From assembly GCA_010909725.1 (NCBI GenBank), contig JAACMV010000004.1:186001-250000 (forward strand): 64,000 bases of DNA. The letters are read 5' to 3'. Each line of letters starts with the position of its first letter. Position 1 is the first letter of the stretch. This document shows positions 15,281 through 25,423 of this stretch, piece by piece. The stretch comes from Picochlorum sp. 'celeri'. Lineage: Eukaryota; Chlorophyta; Trebouxiophyceae. The notes under the pieces were generated by a model. It was not told the origin of the DNA and did not search any database. It was given only the letters and a program-made list of their open reading frames with translations. Both the position numbers and the translations under genes were made by a program.

Positions 15281-18173
15281 TCAATAAAAATTCTTGGTTT
15301 TTCCAACAATGGCCTCCAGAGATGCTCCCGGGCTGAACTCGGTGCCTCCATGGATCTTCTCGAGGACCACAAGTTCCTGGCCTGCCTCCTGAACGGTCTC
15401 AGGATTCAGGAAAAGGCTACCGCAGTGGGCCAGGACCATGGTTATGTCTTTCTCTATGGATGGGAATCTATTTGATTTGCACCGCATCAGAAAATCTCGC
15501 ACGAGCAGCTCACAGTAGTGGACCCTTTGGAAATGTGGGTTCTCCACCGAAGCACCTCCTCCCCATTCAATCTTCCATGGCGATTTGGGCACTTGGTATC
15601 CGACTCCTTGTCTCAATTTGAAATGCAATTTTGACGGACCTTCCCGTCGGGCAAGCATTGTCACTTTTCTACCTTCTTCCAGGCGTACAGCCCTGTCGAG
15701 GTACTGTACTGCCTGTCCCCAGTAGTGGCCATGCTCTGTAAAGGGATTGTTTGAAATTGTGTCAACATCATCCAAATGCAAGTCAAACCAAAACATGACT
15801 GCATTTAACAGTCCAGATGTTTTCACTTGCAACTTGAGGAGTTTTTCACGAATGTTTTTGCGGTCCTCTGAATCAAAGAACACCTCTGTAACCTTGACAG
15901 GATCAGTGATTGCTCTGTACTGGAAGTCCCTAGCATCCACAACCTCGTAGCTCGAATCCCATCGATACCTGTCAAAGCATGCCAGCTTCACACCTTCCAT
16001 GGGTCTGGTGACAGCCTCAATGCCCATGCAGTATACTGTTGCTGCCTGGGGAATGACTTTTGCGCCTGGTTGGACAACCTTTCTCCTTGCGAGGCTGAGG
16101 ATGTACTCAAACTGATTCCCCAACAAACCTGCATCAAACATGTCAGCAATGACCACGTTCGTTCCCAAGGGTCGCACTTCTTTTCCTCTTTGTAATAGGG
16201 CGGCATCCCGGTGTACTACTGATATCTTTTTTGAATACCCACTTGCTGCGGCAGTCTTCCTGGCAATATCACACAAAGAAGCATGCAAGTCACAGGCGAC
16301 GACAGACGTCGCTCCGGCTTTCGCAGCAGAAATGGCCAAGATACCTGTTCCAGTCCCAATATCAAGGACATGGGCTTCCCCTGATTCTTCCAATACTTGC
16401 TTGATTGTTCTGTCAATAGCTCTCTGATATCTCTGAATCCTTGACTCATCCCTCAACATTCCAAAGTGTTCATGTGGGAAGGATGCGTCTCTCTTGGCCA
16501 GACTAATATAATCAGCGCTTTCAATATCAAACTGCATCCTGACTGTATTGTGGGTCGCGAGGATTGGGATGATGGTGTCCTTGGCCACGCTCAACTCTCC
16601 AGCCAGATACTGGATACCTGGTTGGAGGGACTCTGATTCCAAGCTGCTCAGATACACGTCTCCATACAAATGTATTTCATACCAAAACATGATGGCGTTC
16701 AACCTTCCATCCTGCGTGAATGTGACGTCCAAAGTCTTGGTCTCACTCTTTGTAGGAGGATTGCCAAAGTCAAAGTACCATGCTTCAATGGGATCTGATA
16801 AGGCTTTGACGCAGTCTTTGTTCACTGTACCGCATGGAACTTGATTTGGACACCACCTGTACAAATTCGCTGCGCTCATATCGACACCCGCCACGTGGTT
16901 GACTCTCAATTCAACAGCCTGGGCATACACCGTTGCTGACGCTGGCATGATGATGTGACGCTCCGGGATCATCAATTCGCTCAGACTGTGCTGAATCGCC
17001 GGAATGAGACCACTAGAAAGAATTTCCTTGTCAAATATATTCGCAATGAGGAGATTGCAGCAGATTCCAACGTCAGTTTTGATTCTCAAATCCGTTGGCC
17101 TTTTGTACACAATACTGTACAAATCCTCATCAATTTCATTCTCCATCATCGTCTCTTTACACGCCAATGCCAGATACAACCATCTCTCGACGGCGGTCAC
17201 GTGTCTTGCGCCAGCGCGAAGGGCGTGTATCGCCTGCACCCCTGCCCCTGCCCCCAAATTCAAAACTCGGCAGTCTGTATCAGAGGATTCAAAGTAATCA
17301 ACTGCTTGCTCGATCGCTCGCCTATATTGTCTATTAAAATATGGATCCTGAAGCTGCTTAAGAATCCTTTTGGGCATTCGTATGTCCGATTGGACCGTCA
17401 TATAATTGTAGGTATCTTTGATATGATGATCATTTTCCGCTTGGAATGGCGTCAAGAGCTTCACTGGAAGCAAGTCATCCGTCTTAATCCTATGCAGTGG
17501 AGCTGCATATGGATGATAGGAAATCTTTTGAGAAGCGTGGGGATACGTAATCGTCCGATGCTCCTGGCTCTTTCCCTCTGCGAGGTCCTTGAGAATGGCT
17601 TGATTTGCCTTCTCTAGCCCCAGCTTGAGATCAGGATTAAATGCATCCATCGACAGTCCTTTTTCAAAAACCCCAACAGCCTCACGATATCTACCCAATC
17701 CCATCAACGCCGACCCTTTTCGATGAAATGCTTTGATGTACGACGACGACCCTTTGAAATTCCTCCGCAACGATGACTGTGCCAAAAGCATACTCCTCTC
17801 AGCATGCCACAGAGCCTCCTCATACTTTTCCAGTTTCAAATACGCTGCTGAGCAATTCCCATGGCATATGTACATCTCAGGATGCGTCAAATTGTTCTTC
17901 TTTGCCTTCTCAAACATGATGGTATAGATGGCAATGGCATCCTCCAACTTGTTCTCCTTGTACAGGGCAGTAGCCTTGGTATTCAGCGACGACAGGGGCA
18001 AATCCATGATTTTAACCTGTATTTAACAAACATATATGTGGTTGTAGGCACCCGAGGTGGCATTTTCAAGCTCTCTTCCTGACTATACGTACCTGTTGGG
18101 ACGCCATGTCCAGTTGACCAACACCGTCCTCGTCAAACTTGTCAGGAGTGTATGGCATATGCGGATTACCCAT
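15281..18173 (-). CDS. TPR protein with two arginine methyltransferase domains (PRMT9-like)
   Basis: Protein arginine methyltransferase of the tandem-domain type. Exon 1 is 18093-18173 (27 codons), intron 18017-18092 (GTACGT...ACAG), exon 2 15281-18016, 938 residues in all. After the short N-terminus come TPR-like helices (about 35-150), then two Rossmann domains: the first with VLNLGAGAGVQAIHALRAG and VERW, the second with VLDIGTGTGILAISAAKAG and VACDLH. TPRs plus two domains match PRMT9. The double-Glu loop is altered in both: IANIFDKEILSSG and IADMFDAGLLGNQ, so the usual catalytic Glu pair is not seen. PRMT7/9 family members also vary here, so activity is uncertain. If the intron is not used, the internal ATG at 18007 gives 908 residues. 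Intergenic 18174-18373 shows nothing I can support. Confidence 0.8.
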
Positions 18174-18373
18174 TAAATCTTATTACTACGGTGACTGGTG
18201 ATGGAAAATCTATACTCTTGGATCTCTACTCCAGGATTCGTGGTTTGAATCTTGTCAATCAAATGCTAATGCCGCGAAAAAGAACGCCGTTATCTCCTAT
18301 CGATCGTTTCAAAAGCAGTATTAGTAGTATTTGATATTCATAAATAGTCGAGAGTATATATGTGATCTTTCTT

Positions 18374-19683
18374 CTACAGATGAGGGATGGTCACTATTCC
18401 TTTGTTGACCTCCTCATCAGTCAACGCGCGCATCTCTCCTTTGATGAACTCGAAATCTAGTCCTCACATGATGCTACATTGTGCACCCTGGTCTACATGT
18501 GCTGCTTTCACGTCATCACCTTCATCATTGTACTTGGAAAGTATCATATCTAAGAGTTTCTTTGCTTCCTCATCGTAATCTACAGTCGCGCTCATCTCCA
18601 TACACGAGTCTATATCCCCACCTCGGTGCTGTGGTGGCTCATCTACATTGTCTTCGTCTTCATCATGAGAGTCCTCACCGGCCTGAATAATCTGTCGCAG
18701 CGATGCCATGACACCAAGGATAAAGTCCTTATCTTTATGGGACAAGGCCTCCAGAATCAGATTCTTCGTATTATCCAAAGTCATCTGGCAGAGCGTGTTG
18801 ACTGCAGCATCCTTGACCCTCAGGCTGTCAGCAAGTATCAAAATCTCCATGACTGAAAGTACACCACCCGCATCAACCAAATCAAACCTCAACGAAGGAT
18901 CTTTCTCGCATAGCGTACTAATAAGGCTCATGGTCAGGGTAATGCGCTCGCAGTCAAGGGATTGTTCATTACAAATCCTGTGCACAAGAGCAAGGCACCG
19001 GGGCCGCAGCAGACTCGCCAGCGCCTCATCAATCGTATCAATGGTTGCCACTGTCCTATCCAATAATTCCAAATATGTTATATTTCCATCGTCAATGTAT
19101 TCGCAGAGGTATTCTATGAGCGTCATCTTTGCATTCTTGTTGAAATGGCAAATATTTGAAATAGCTTCCATTGCTGTGGCTGATTTGATCTGACGAACAT
19201 CAATTGTCCACGGAACTAACGTCGGAATGGCATCTAAGAAATAATCCTGCACTGGATTGAATAATATATTGCAGCTCTGGTTTTCTAGTGCAGTCACTCC
19301 ACTGTACAGTCTCACTTTTGAGGACGAACAATGGTCCGTCAGTGCAGCAATCACAGTTGCTGCTTTGACTCCCACAGCTTCGCTCTCGTCGTTTAGAAAC
19401 TCCAAGAGGACATGGGCCACATCGGACTCCACAAGAATGAACTGATTCCTATAGTTTGGATCAGAGTGATCGATACATTGGATCACTCTGTCGAGAGCCT
19501 GCATTCAGGTAGACTTTCTTGTCACAGAGACATGGCTTGTGCAGGACGACAGCGACATCTCCATACCTTGAGTTTCACATCAATTCCTTTCCCAAATGTA
19601 GACCCAATCTCTAAAGCTATCTGAATAACCTCTTGGTCGCACTCATCGTCCTCTCGACTGCGCTTTTTTGATGGTAGTTGCAT
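18374..19683 (-). CDS. Armadillo/HEAT-like repeat protein with two possible C-termini
   Basis: All-helical protein with weak armadillo-like repeats; exact family not recognised (a PSMD5/proteasome-assembly-like protein is one guess). Exon 1 is 19567-19683 (39 codons, basic SKKRSR start), intron 19499-19566 (GTATGG...GCAG), then exon 2. If exon 2 reads through, it stops at 18464 and the protein ends in CSIM, a CaaX prenylation box preceded by an acidic stretch. If a 62-nt intron (18457-18519, GTGATG...CTAG) is removed, reading continues for 27 more codons (FEFIKGEMRALTDEEVNKG...) to a stop at 18374, and the CaaX box is lost. Both options keep frame. Only 52 bp separate its start from the subtilase stop. 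Confidence 0.55.
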
Positions 19684-19735
19684 CTCGGTATTTCTAAATC
19701 TTTGTCAGATATCATTTGCATACACTTTTACAGAT

Positions 19736-21806
19736 TCATATGTAATTATTAGGATCAGTCTTGCTACAATCTGACTTCTTGGTCTGTTTTTCATTCGCAT
19801 CGGACTGCAGACTGACATCGACTTCGCAGAGGGACAGGGCAGTTCTCTTCTTTGGAAGGTACACGGCAACATTGGTCCCTTTGAGTGGAGTGGTGCACTG
19901 GATAACGATTGGCGATCCTCTTTTCACTTTACTAGGTACTTTTCCACATAAAGAGAACCTCTTTCGATCTCCAGAGCCATCCCATGTCTGATTGCCCACC
20001 ATGATGTTGGCACCTGTGATGGAGGAGGAGCAGCAGTCTGCTCTCGTGGTGATGGTCACTGAAGTCACGACATCCTGTTTTGGAAGTGGAGCTGTCCACC
20101 ATGGATAACTGCGCTTAGGATCGGTGATGGCGCATGACTTGGCATGCCTTCTAGCATTGTGTCTGCAGTCTCCATTGTTCCCGTATGTAGCCACATACTT
20201 TTTATATGTGCTTGACTGTGTTGCTGGCCTCCCTCGAATGCTTGTCGTTCCACACTGTGGTGCTGCATCGGGTGATGATTCACCGACTTCAGGATTGGGC
20301 TCTTGAGGAATGTTTTCTGGATTCTTTGGAAGCCCTGGGACAACGTCTGCCTCCTTTGGAATTTTCAACCTGAGCTTCTTCACAGCCTCAAAGGTGTTGA
20401 GCCTTCCACCTGAAATGGTGTATTTGCTTCCATCTTGGAAGGGTGTTGCTGTCTCGACTAATAATGATTTAATTTCTGCTGGTTGAAGATCGTATCCTGC
20501 TTTCAGAGCAAGAGATTTCAAAAGCGCGGCAGCCCCACACACAATTGGTGCAGCCATGGATGTCCCGCTCATGACACCATACTCTCCGTCATTCGTGGTA
20601 CTGTAAATGGAGGAGCCAGGAGCTGCCAAATGCACAGTATTTCGCCCTATATTGGAAAACGCTGACATCAAGTTTGTACTCGTGGTGGATCCAATGGTTA
20701 AGACGTTGCTTTCCTTGTATGATGCTGGGTACAGAGGGGACCTGTCAAGGTCAAGGCCATTGTTATTCCCTGCCGCAACAACGAACAATGCGTTTTCACT
20801 GTTCAGCTTCTTGATTTCATCGTGAAGAATCTCAGAGTACCCAACGCCTCCCCATGAATTCGAGTATATGTGTGCACCCTCTTCTTGGCACAGTCTAATG
20901 CATGTGATGGCATCAGAGATGTACCCAGCTCCACTGGCAGTAATGAATCTGCAGGGAAGCAAACCCACTTTCCATGCACCGCCGGTTACTCCTCGTGCAT
21001 TATTACTCACAGCTCCAACAAGTCCTGCAACATGCGTTCCGTGGCCAAGGCTGTCGTCGAAATTGGCCCACTCAGCACTTCCTGGGGTTGGATAGCTCTT
21101 CCCATCAGACAGAGGGACAACATTCCATCCCTTGAGGATATTGCCAGCAACGTCAGGGTGATTCATATCAACACCACTATCAATCACACAGACTTTCACA
21201 TCAGCTGATCCAGTAGTCACGTCCCATGCTTTATCGTTACCAACCACACGGTGATGCCACTGATTCTGATACAAGGAATCTGAAGGCGTTTTATACAACT
21301 CAATTTCGTAGTCAGGTTCGGCGACGGCGACGTCTGCTCTCTTTTTCAGTTGTTCTACTTTCTTCTCAACGCTCATTCCATCAATAATGTCATATGCTAT
21401 AGGAACGTGATTCCTGGAGAAGTCGGTGGCCCCAGCTGCATAGGATTTGGTGCTCTTTCCAACATGAGCCAATCTCAAACCTAGGGACCGATCTTCCTCC
21501 TCGACGGATAAAACCGTGGCTCTAAAGCGAACTAATACTCTGTTTGGAGCATGCGGTTTGAGCACCTGCGCGGGCAAATCAAACACGAGTGTGAGCATGC
21601 TCTGTCCACAGGGGTTTTTAGATCACAACTATCCCTGGCCCGTCTTCTGCCTTTCATTCTTCATACCAACCAGCACGCACCTGCTTCGCTCCAAGTACTC
21701 CTGAGAGCTGGATGTATAGGAAAAACAATACAAGCAGCGATCGACAGTGACGCACGAGGCGAGAACCTGTGGTGCACTTTTGCCACGCTGCCAGGGTGCA
21801 AGACAT
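19736..21806 (-). CDS. Secreted subtilase with a C-terminal fucolectin-like domain
   Basis: S8 serine protease of 651 residues from two exons: 21681-21806 and 19736-21565, with a 115-nt intron (GTGCGT...GCAG). The first exon supplies the signal peptide that the main ORF lacks (RSLLVLFFLYIQLSGVLGA). An I9-like propeptide (about 45-130) precedes the catalytic domain: Asp171 in VIDSGVDMNHPD, His217 in GHGTHVAG, oxyanion Asn309 in AAGNN and Ser378 in MSGTSMAAP, all intact. After a Pro-rich linker, the last 150 residues (RGRPATQSSTY, PWWTAPL, TTRADCC, CEVDV) follow the F5/8-type fucolectin (FTP) pattern, a carbohydrate-binding fold. A secreted protease tethered to glycans is inferred. It would act outside the cell or in the cell wall. 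Confidence 0.88.
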
Positions 21807-23372
21807 GATCACTCTCAACAAACTTTGCAGATTATGATATTACCCAGTATGGCACGAGATCAAACTCTAATCTGCAACAACACACCAAGTTTTCAAACGT
21901 GAGAATACGATTCCCAGCAACAGAGGGTTGGTTGGTAGAGAGAGCTGTTGTTCTGGTGAGGCACAGACACTCTCTGGATCAGTTGGGTGTCAAAGGAAAA
22001 CCTATTCGTGATGATCAGCGTCGCTTGACAACGTGCGATTGCCTGATCAAAACTCGATCTCCCTCCTTCGCGAATGAAATATGTCGAATTGGAATTGTAT
22101 CCTCGGCATTGTGATCCCCCAATGTTGAAAGCAGGCTCTCATCTGCCTAATGCCCCCTCCCATGAGACCATCATAGATTCATCCCTCCCCTCCCATCCAG
22201 GCTACCTTTCAATGGTCATAAAAATTCAAATAGAGGGGATTGACACGGGCAGCACCCCTCCTCCTCGTCACACGCAAAAGCGATCTACTTTGGGAACGAA
22301 GACACCAAAGTTCTGGAGACGGCCTCGCACGCACCCCAGCCCATCGATTTTGACCACATATGGAGTTATAATGATGTCTATACTCCTGCCGTGGTCGATC
22401 ATCGCCCAGCAGCAGCGACACGCCTCGAGCGGAATGGCTCGGAGCAACCATCCCCCCAGTCCCCCACGTGTATCCACTATAGAGAGCAACGATCCCTTCC
22501 AACATGTTTGAAGACCATACTAAACCGACAGAACCCCAATTCTGGACCTTTCCCCGCACCTTGGATGACACCCCCCCAACTGATCCTTTGGAACCACAGA
22601 CTCGTGGCTTCTGCCTCGACTACCAACCTCATACAAACCCATCAATACAGGACACGCACGGGTACAAACACTTTCAACCAGTGAAAGAATGGTTCTGCAC
22701 GGGTACAGCACCTTGTAAATGAAATATCAGTCAACGAAAAGCTCTCTTCAAACCGCCGGCTCGAGTGCAGACAACGGTCAGCAGAGGACGCGTTAGCAGC
22801 GCCCTAGGTGTCTGGTTCCCCCTCCAAATAAATTTATAGTATAAAATTTTCAAATGTACATCTAATACACCTGAGATTCGGCCCATCCGCCCGTGATTGC
22901 AGCATTCAGTTCAAACCCCTTTCGGAGTCGGTCATGCGAGGTTGGTTCTGAAGCTGGCACCCGCCTCTTGATTCAGGTTGCATTAGGCCACCACAAATAC
23001 CTACCTTGGCATCGATATGACGTGAACACTAGTCAAGATGTCGTTTATTCTTCGAGTAGATGTATGAGGGCATCCCCTTGAACACAATAGGGGAGGTGGG
23101 CATGAGTGGTGACAAACCCAAGGTTTGAATATCTCAGCCGGGCGCCCCTCTCAGTATGGTTGTCAGTGTCTCAATTGAAGGGAAACGCGATTCTGCTCAG
23201 TATAATAAAAATTTTTTGTATCAAAAAGATACTGTATACTGTACTAGTAGAATGTGCTTTAGATTTGGATGAAAAGAGCGTTCACTGCATGGCACAACCC
23301 ACGTGTTGAGAATGGGAGTCTCTACTCGAAAGTCCAAGGTATGATGTTCAAATTACAAAATGTTTGATTGGA
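21807..23372. other. 1.57 kb with no supported gene
   Basis: The longest gene-free stretch in the window, between the divergent subtilase and SLX9-like genes. No frame here shows a domain or conserved motif that I recognise. A 72-codon frame (22504-22722) is followed by TGTAA-like sequence but has an unremarkable composition. I looked for tRNA B-boxes, snRNA cores and the SRP tetraloop motif and saw none that hold up. AT-rich 23200-23240 could be a promoter for the downstream gene. Confidence 0.5.
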
Positions 23373-24054
23373 ATGGATGATTGTTGTCCATACAACGCAT
23401 ACGATCCAAAGAAGGGAGGAACAAGTTTGTGGGACGCTGTGCTGCAGGCGACGTCACCGAAGAATGCTCGGCCGGAGAAAAGAGGGCATGGGTCGGTGCG
23501 ACAGAAGAAAAAGACAAAGATTCAGGCAAAGAAGGCTGCCTTTCGGGAGAGTGCGTGAGATGATGCTTGCTCCTGCTCACAGGAGGAGCCCACAAAGTTG
23601 TTTGTTACTGAACCAAGTTGTTGTCTGACACATTATATGTATATATTGTCATCACGATGCAGAATTAAAAGTTGAGCATGCGAGCAACGCATCTGGTAAA
23701 ACACAAATGAAGAAAAAGAAGAGGAATAAAAAGAAATATACTGCCCTTAATGATATGAAGAGTCTGGCTGAGACCTTGGGGGATTTTGGTCAACATGATT
23801 CACTTGCCATGAAGGTGACAACAGTGAAAACCGCAAAACACAGGGACAGAATTCTGTACGTCTTTTTTACTATATTTTTACATGGTGTGTATATTAATAC
23901 TAACGATATATGCGTATTGTTGTTGTTGTTGCTGTGCAGACAGGAGGAGAAGGAGAGAATGTCTCAGGTGTATGGCCATCCAGTTTTTCAATCAGATCCT
24001 CTCAAAGCTGTCCTGGGGCATTTAGAAGCCACGCTTCCGCCGCCTCCAGGATGA
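23373..24054 (+). CDS. SLX9-like ribosome biogenesis protein
   Basis: 161-residue, very basic protein from three exons: 23373-23550, 23663-23855 and 23940-24054. Introns are GTGCGT...GCAG (112 nt) and GTACGT...GCAG (84 nt, with a textbook TACTAAC branch site at about 23918). The N-terminus has the Lys-rich KIQAKKAAFREK, the middle has YTALNDMKSLAETL, and the C-terminus reads EEKERMSQVYGHPVFQSDPLKAVLGHLEATLPP, close to the HPxFQxDPLxAIxxHL signature of plant and fungal SLX9/FAM207-type proteins that act in 40S pre-ribosome maturation and export. Nucleolar location is expected. The assignment rests on the C-terminal block recalled from memory. It converges on the next gene with 7 bp between stops. 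Confidence 0.62.
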
Positions 24055-24061
24055 TGTTTTT

Positions 24062-25182
24062 CTATGCATGTATAGACCATGGATCTGCCTTCATCTCTGC
24101 TACATCTGTATAAAAATTTCTTCTCATGGGATCAACATCAACCAACCAGGACACATCTTTCCCTATTCCACTGTGTCCTATTTCTTCTTCTTTCGAAGTA
24201 TGTAAGATTGCTTTTTCAATCTGAATGGCTGTTAGGACAGGCCATTTTGCACGAGGTTCTAGTTCGTGTATCTCACCACACATGGTGAGTTCATCGCAAA
24301 GCATGTTGAGCACCCGAGTCTTCTTCTCCTCTTCCTGACTCGCGGAGCACTCTCGAACGTGCTGACCCAAGCACCCTAACAGCCACCTATGATAAAACCA
24401 TCCACTTTGATCCAGAGGATCCGTGTAGCAGGCTTGTCGAACAAATTGGAATTCTTCCTCCAGTGTGTCCAGGGGAATATCATGCACCGCTTTGGATGAC
24501 AAGTTCCCAACGCTCTTCTCAATCTCATCCTGCTCCTTACCTTGCAGCGGTAAAAGCGTACTTCTATGATGCCATGCAGAGTAATTTGAAAAGTTCTGTT
24601 CAATCTTTTTCCGAGAGTACTCTAGTTCTCGGGAAACAGGGAGTCCCATGTGCTTTGAAATACATCGCCTGTATCCCCATCCGTGGAAATTCCTATCATC
24701 AGCATCCAGCAACTTCTCCACAAGATCCAACTCATGCTCCAACGAACAAAACCCACTGGACACAACCCATCGCCTATGATGAAACGTAGCATATGACTTT
24801 GGGTTCTTGAACAATGCTCTTTCCGTCACAACCAGTTCCTCCTTCACCGCAGCCACAGCCTCATCACCACCTTTATCAATAATAGATTCTAAATACTCTC
24901 TCCTATAGTTCCATACAGTATACATTTCAGGATTCATCTGCAAGAGCTTGGAAGACATGTTCAAATTCTCTACAGTGAATTGTCTCTGCTGCCTTGCCTC
25001 CAACACACGGCGACACAGTTCTCCAAACAACTCTGCCTGTACAAGTATAGTATTGTTGGCCCTGTAAGGTTCCTCGTATACATATATGCAAACGTTCCTC
25101 CAGTACGCACCTTTTTCTCTGCTGCCTTGACTTTCTCAGGGTTCTGAGGACCCACATCCTTCACCCGTGGCCTTCCATGCAT
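24062..25182 (-). CDS. Rab geranylgeranyltransferase alpha subunit
   Basis: Alpha subunit of protein geranylgeranyltransferase II, which with its beta partner and Rab escort protein adds geranylgeranyl groups to Rab GTPases. Two exons (25111-25182 and 24062-25036, intron 74 nt, GTGCGT...ACAG) give 348 residues starting MHGRPRV, the near-universal start of this family, which fixes the start codon. Repeated prenyltransferase-alpha units are visible: VWNYRREYL, YATFHHRRWVV, FHGWGYRR, YSAWHHRSTLL and SGWFYHRWLLG. There is no sign of the extra Ig-like domain of animals. It shares a 241-bp divergent promoter with the Arp4 gene. Confidence 0.92.
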
Positions 25183-25423
25183 GATTACAATCTTTTCAGA
25201 TATTTCTTCATAAATGTGTTGTATCCTGTGCGCCACATCTCTCTCTGATTAGCATGTTGATGAGAATTCCCACCCAGACTGATCTTACACTCATTGCTCA
25301 TTTGTTGCATTAGATGTCTGCCGATCGCATCGCCAGGGATTTGTGGAATTATATTTTAAATTTAAGCATTAAGAGCGTGCTGAACATTGTATTATTACCG
25401 TGTTGTGTTGTTAAGACCGCAGG

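Noticed and set aside
22009..22046. TGATGA and CTGA spaced like boxes C and D of a snoRNA.
   Set aside because: Only 28 nt lie between the boxes, with no terminal stem or second box pair.
22504..22722. 72-codon frame followed by TGTAA-like sequence.
   Set aside because: No motif, no membrane segment and no splice partner; a poly(A)-like pentamer alone is weak evidence.
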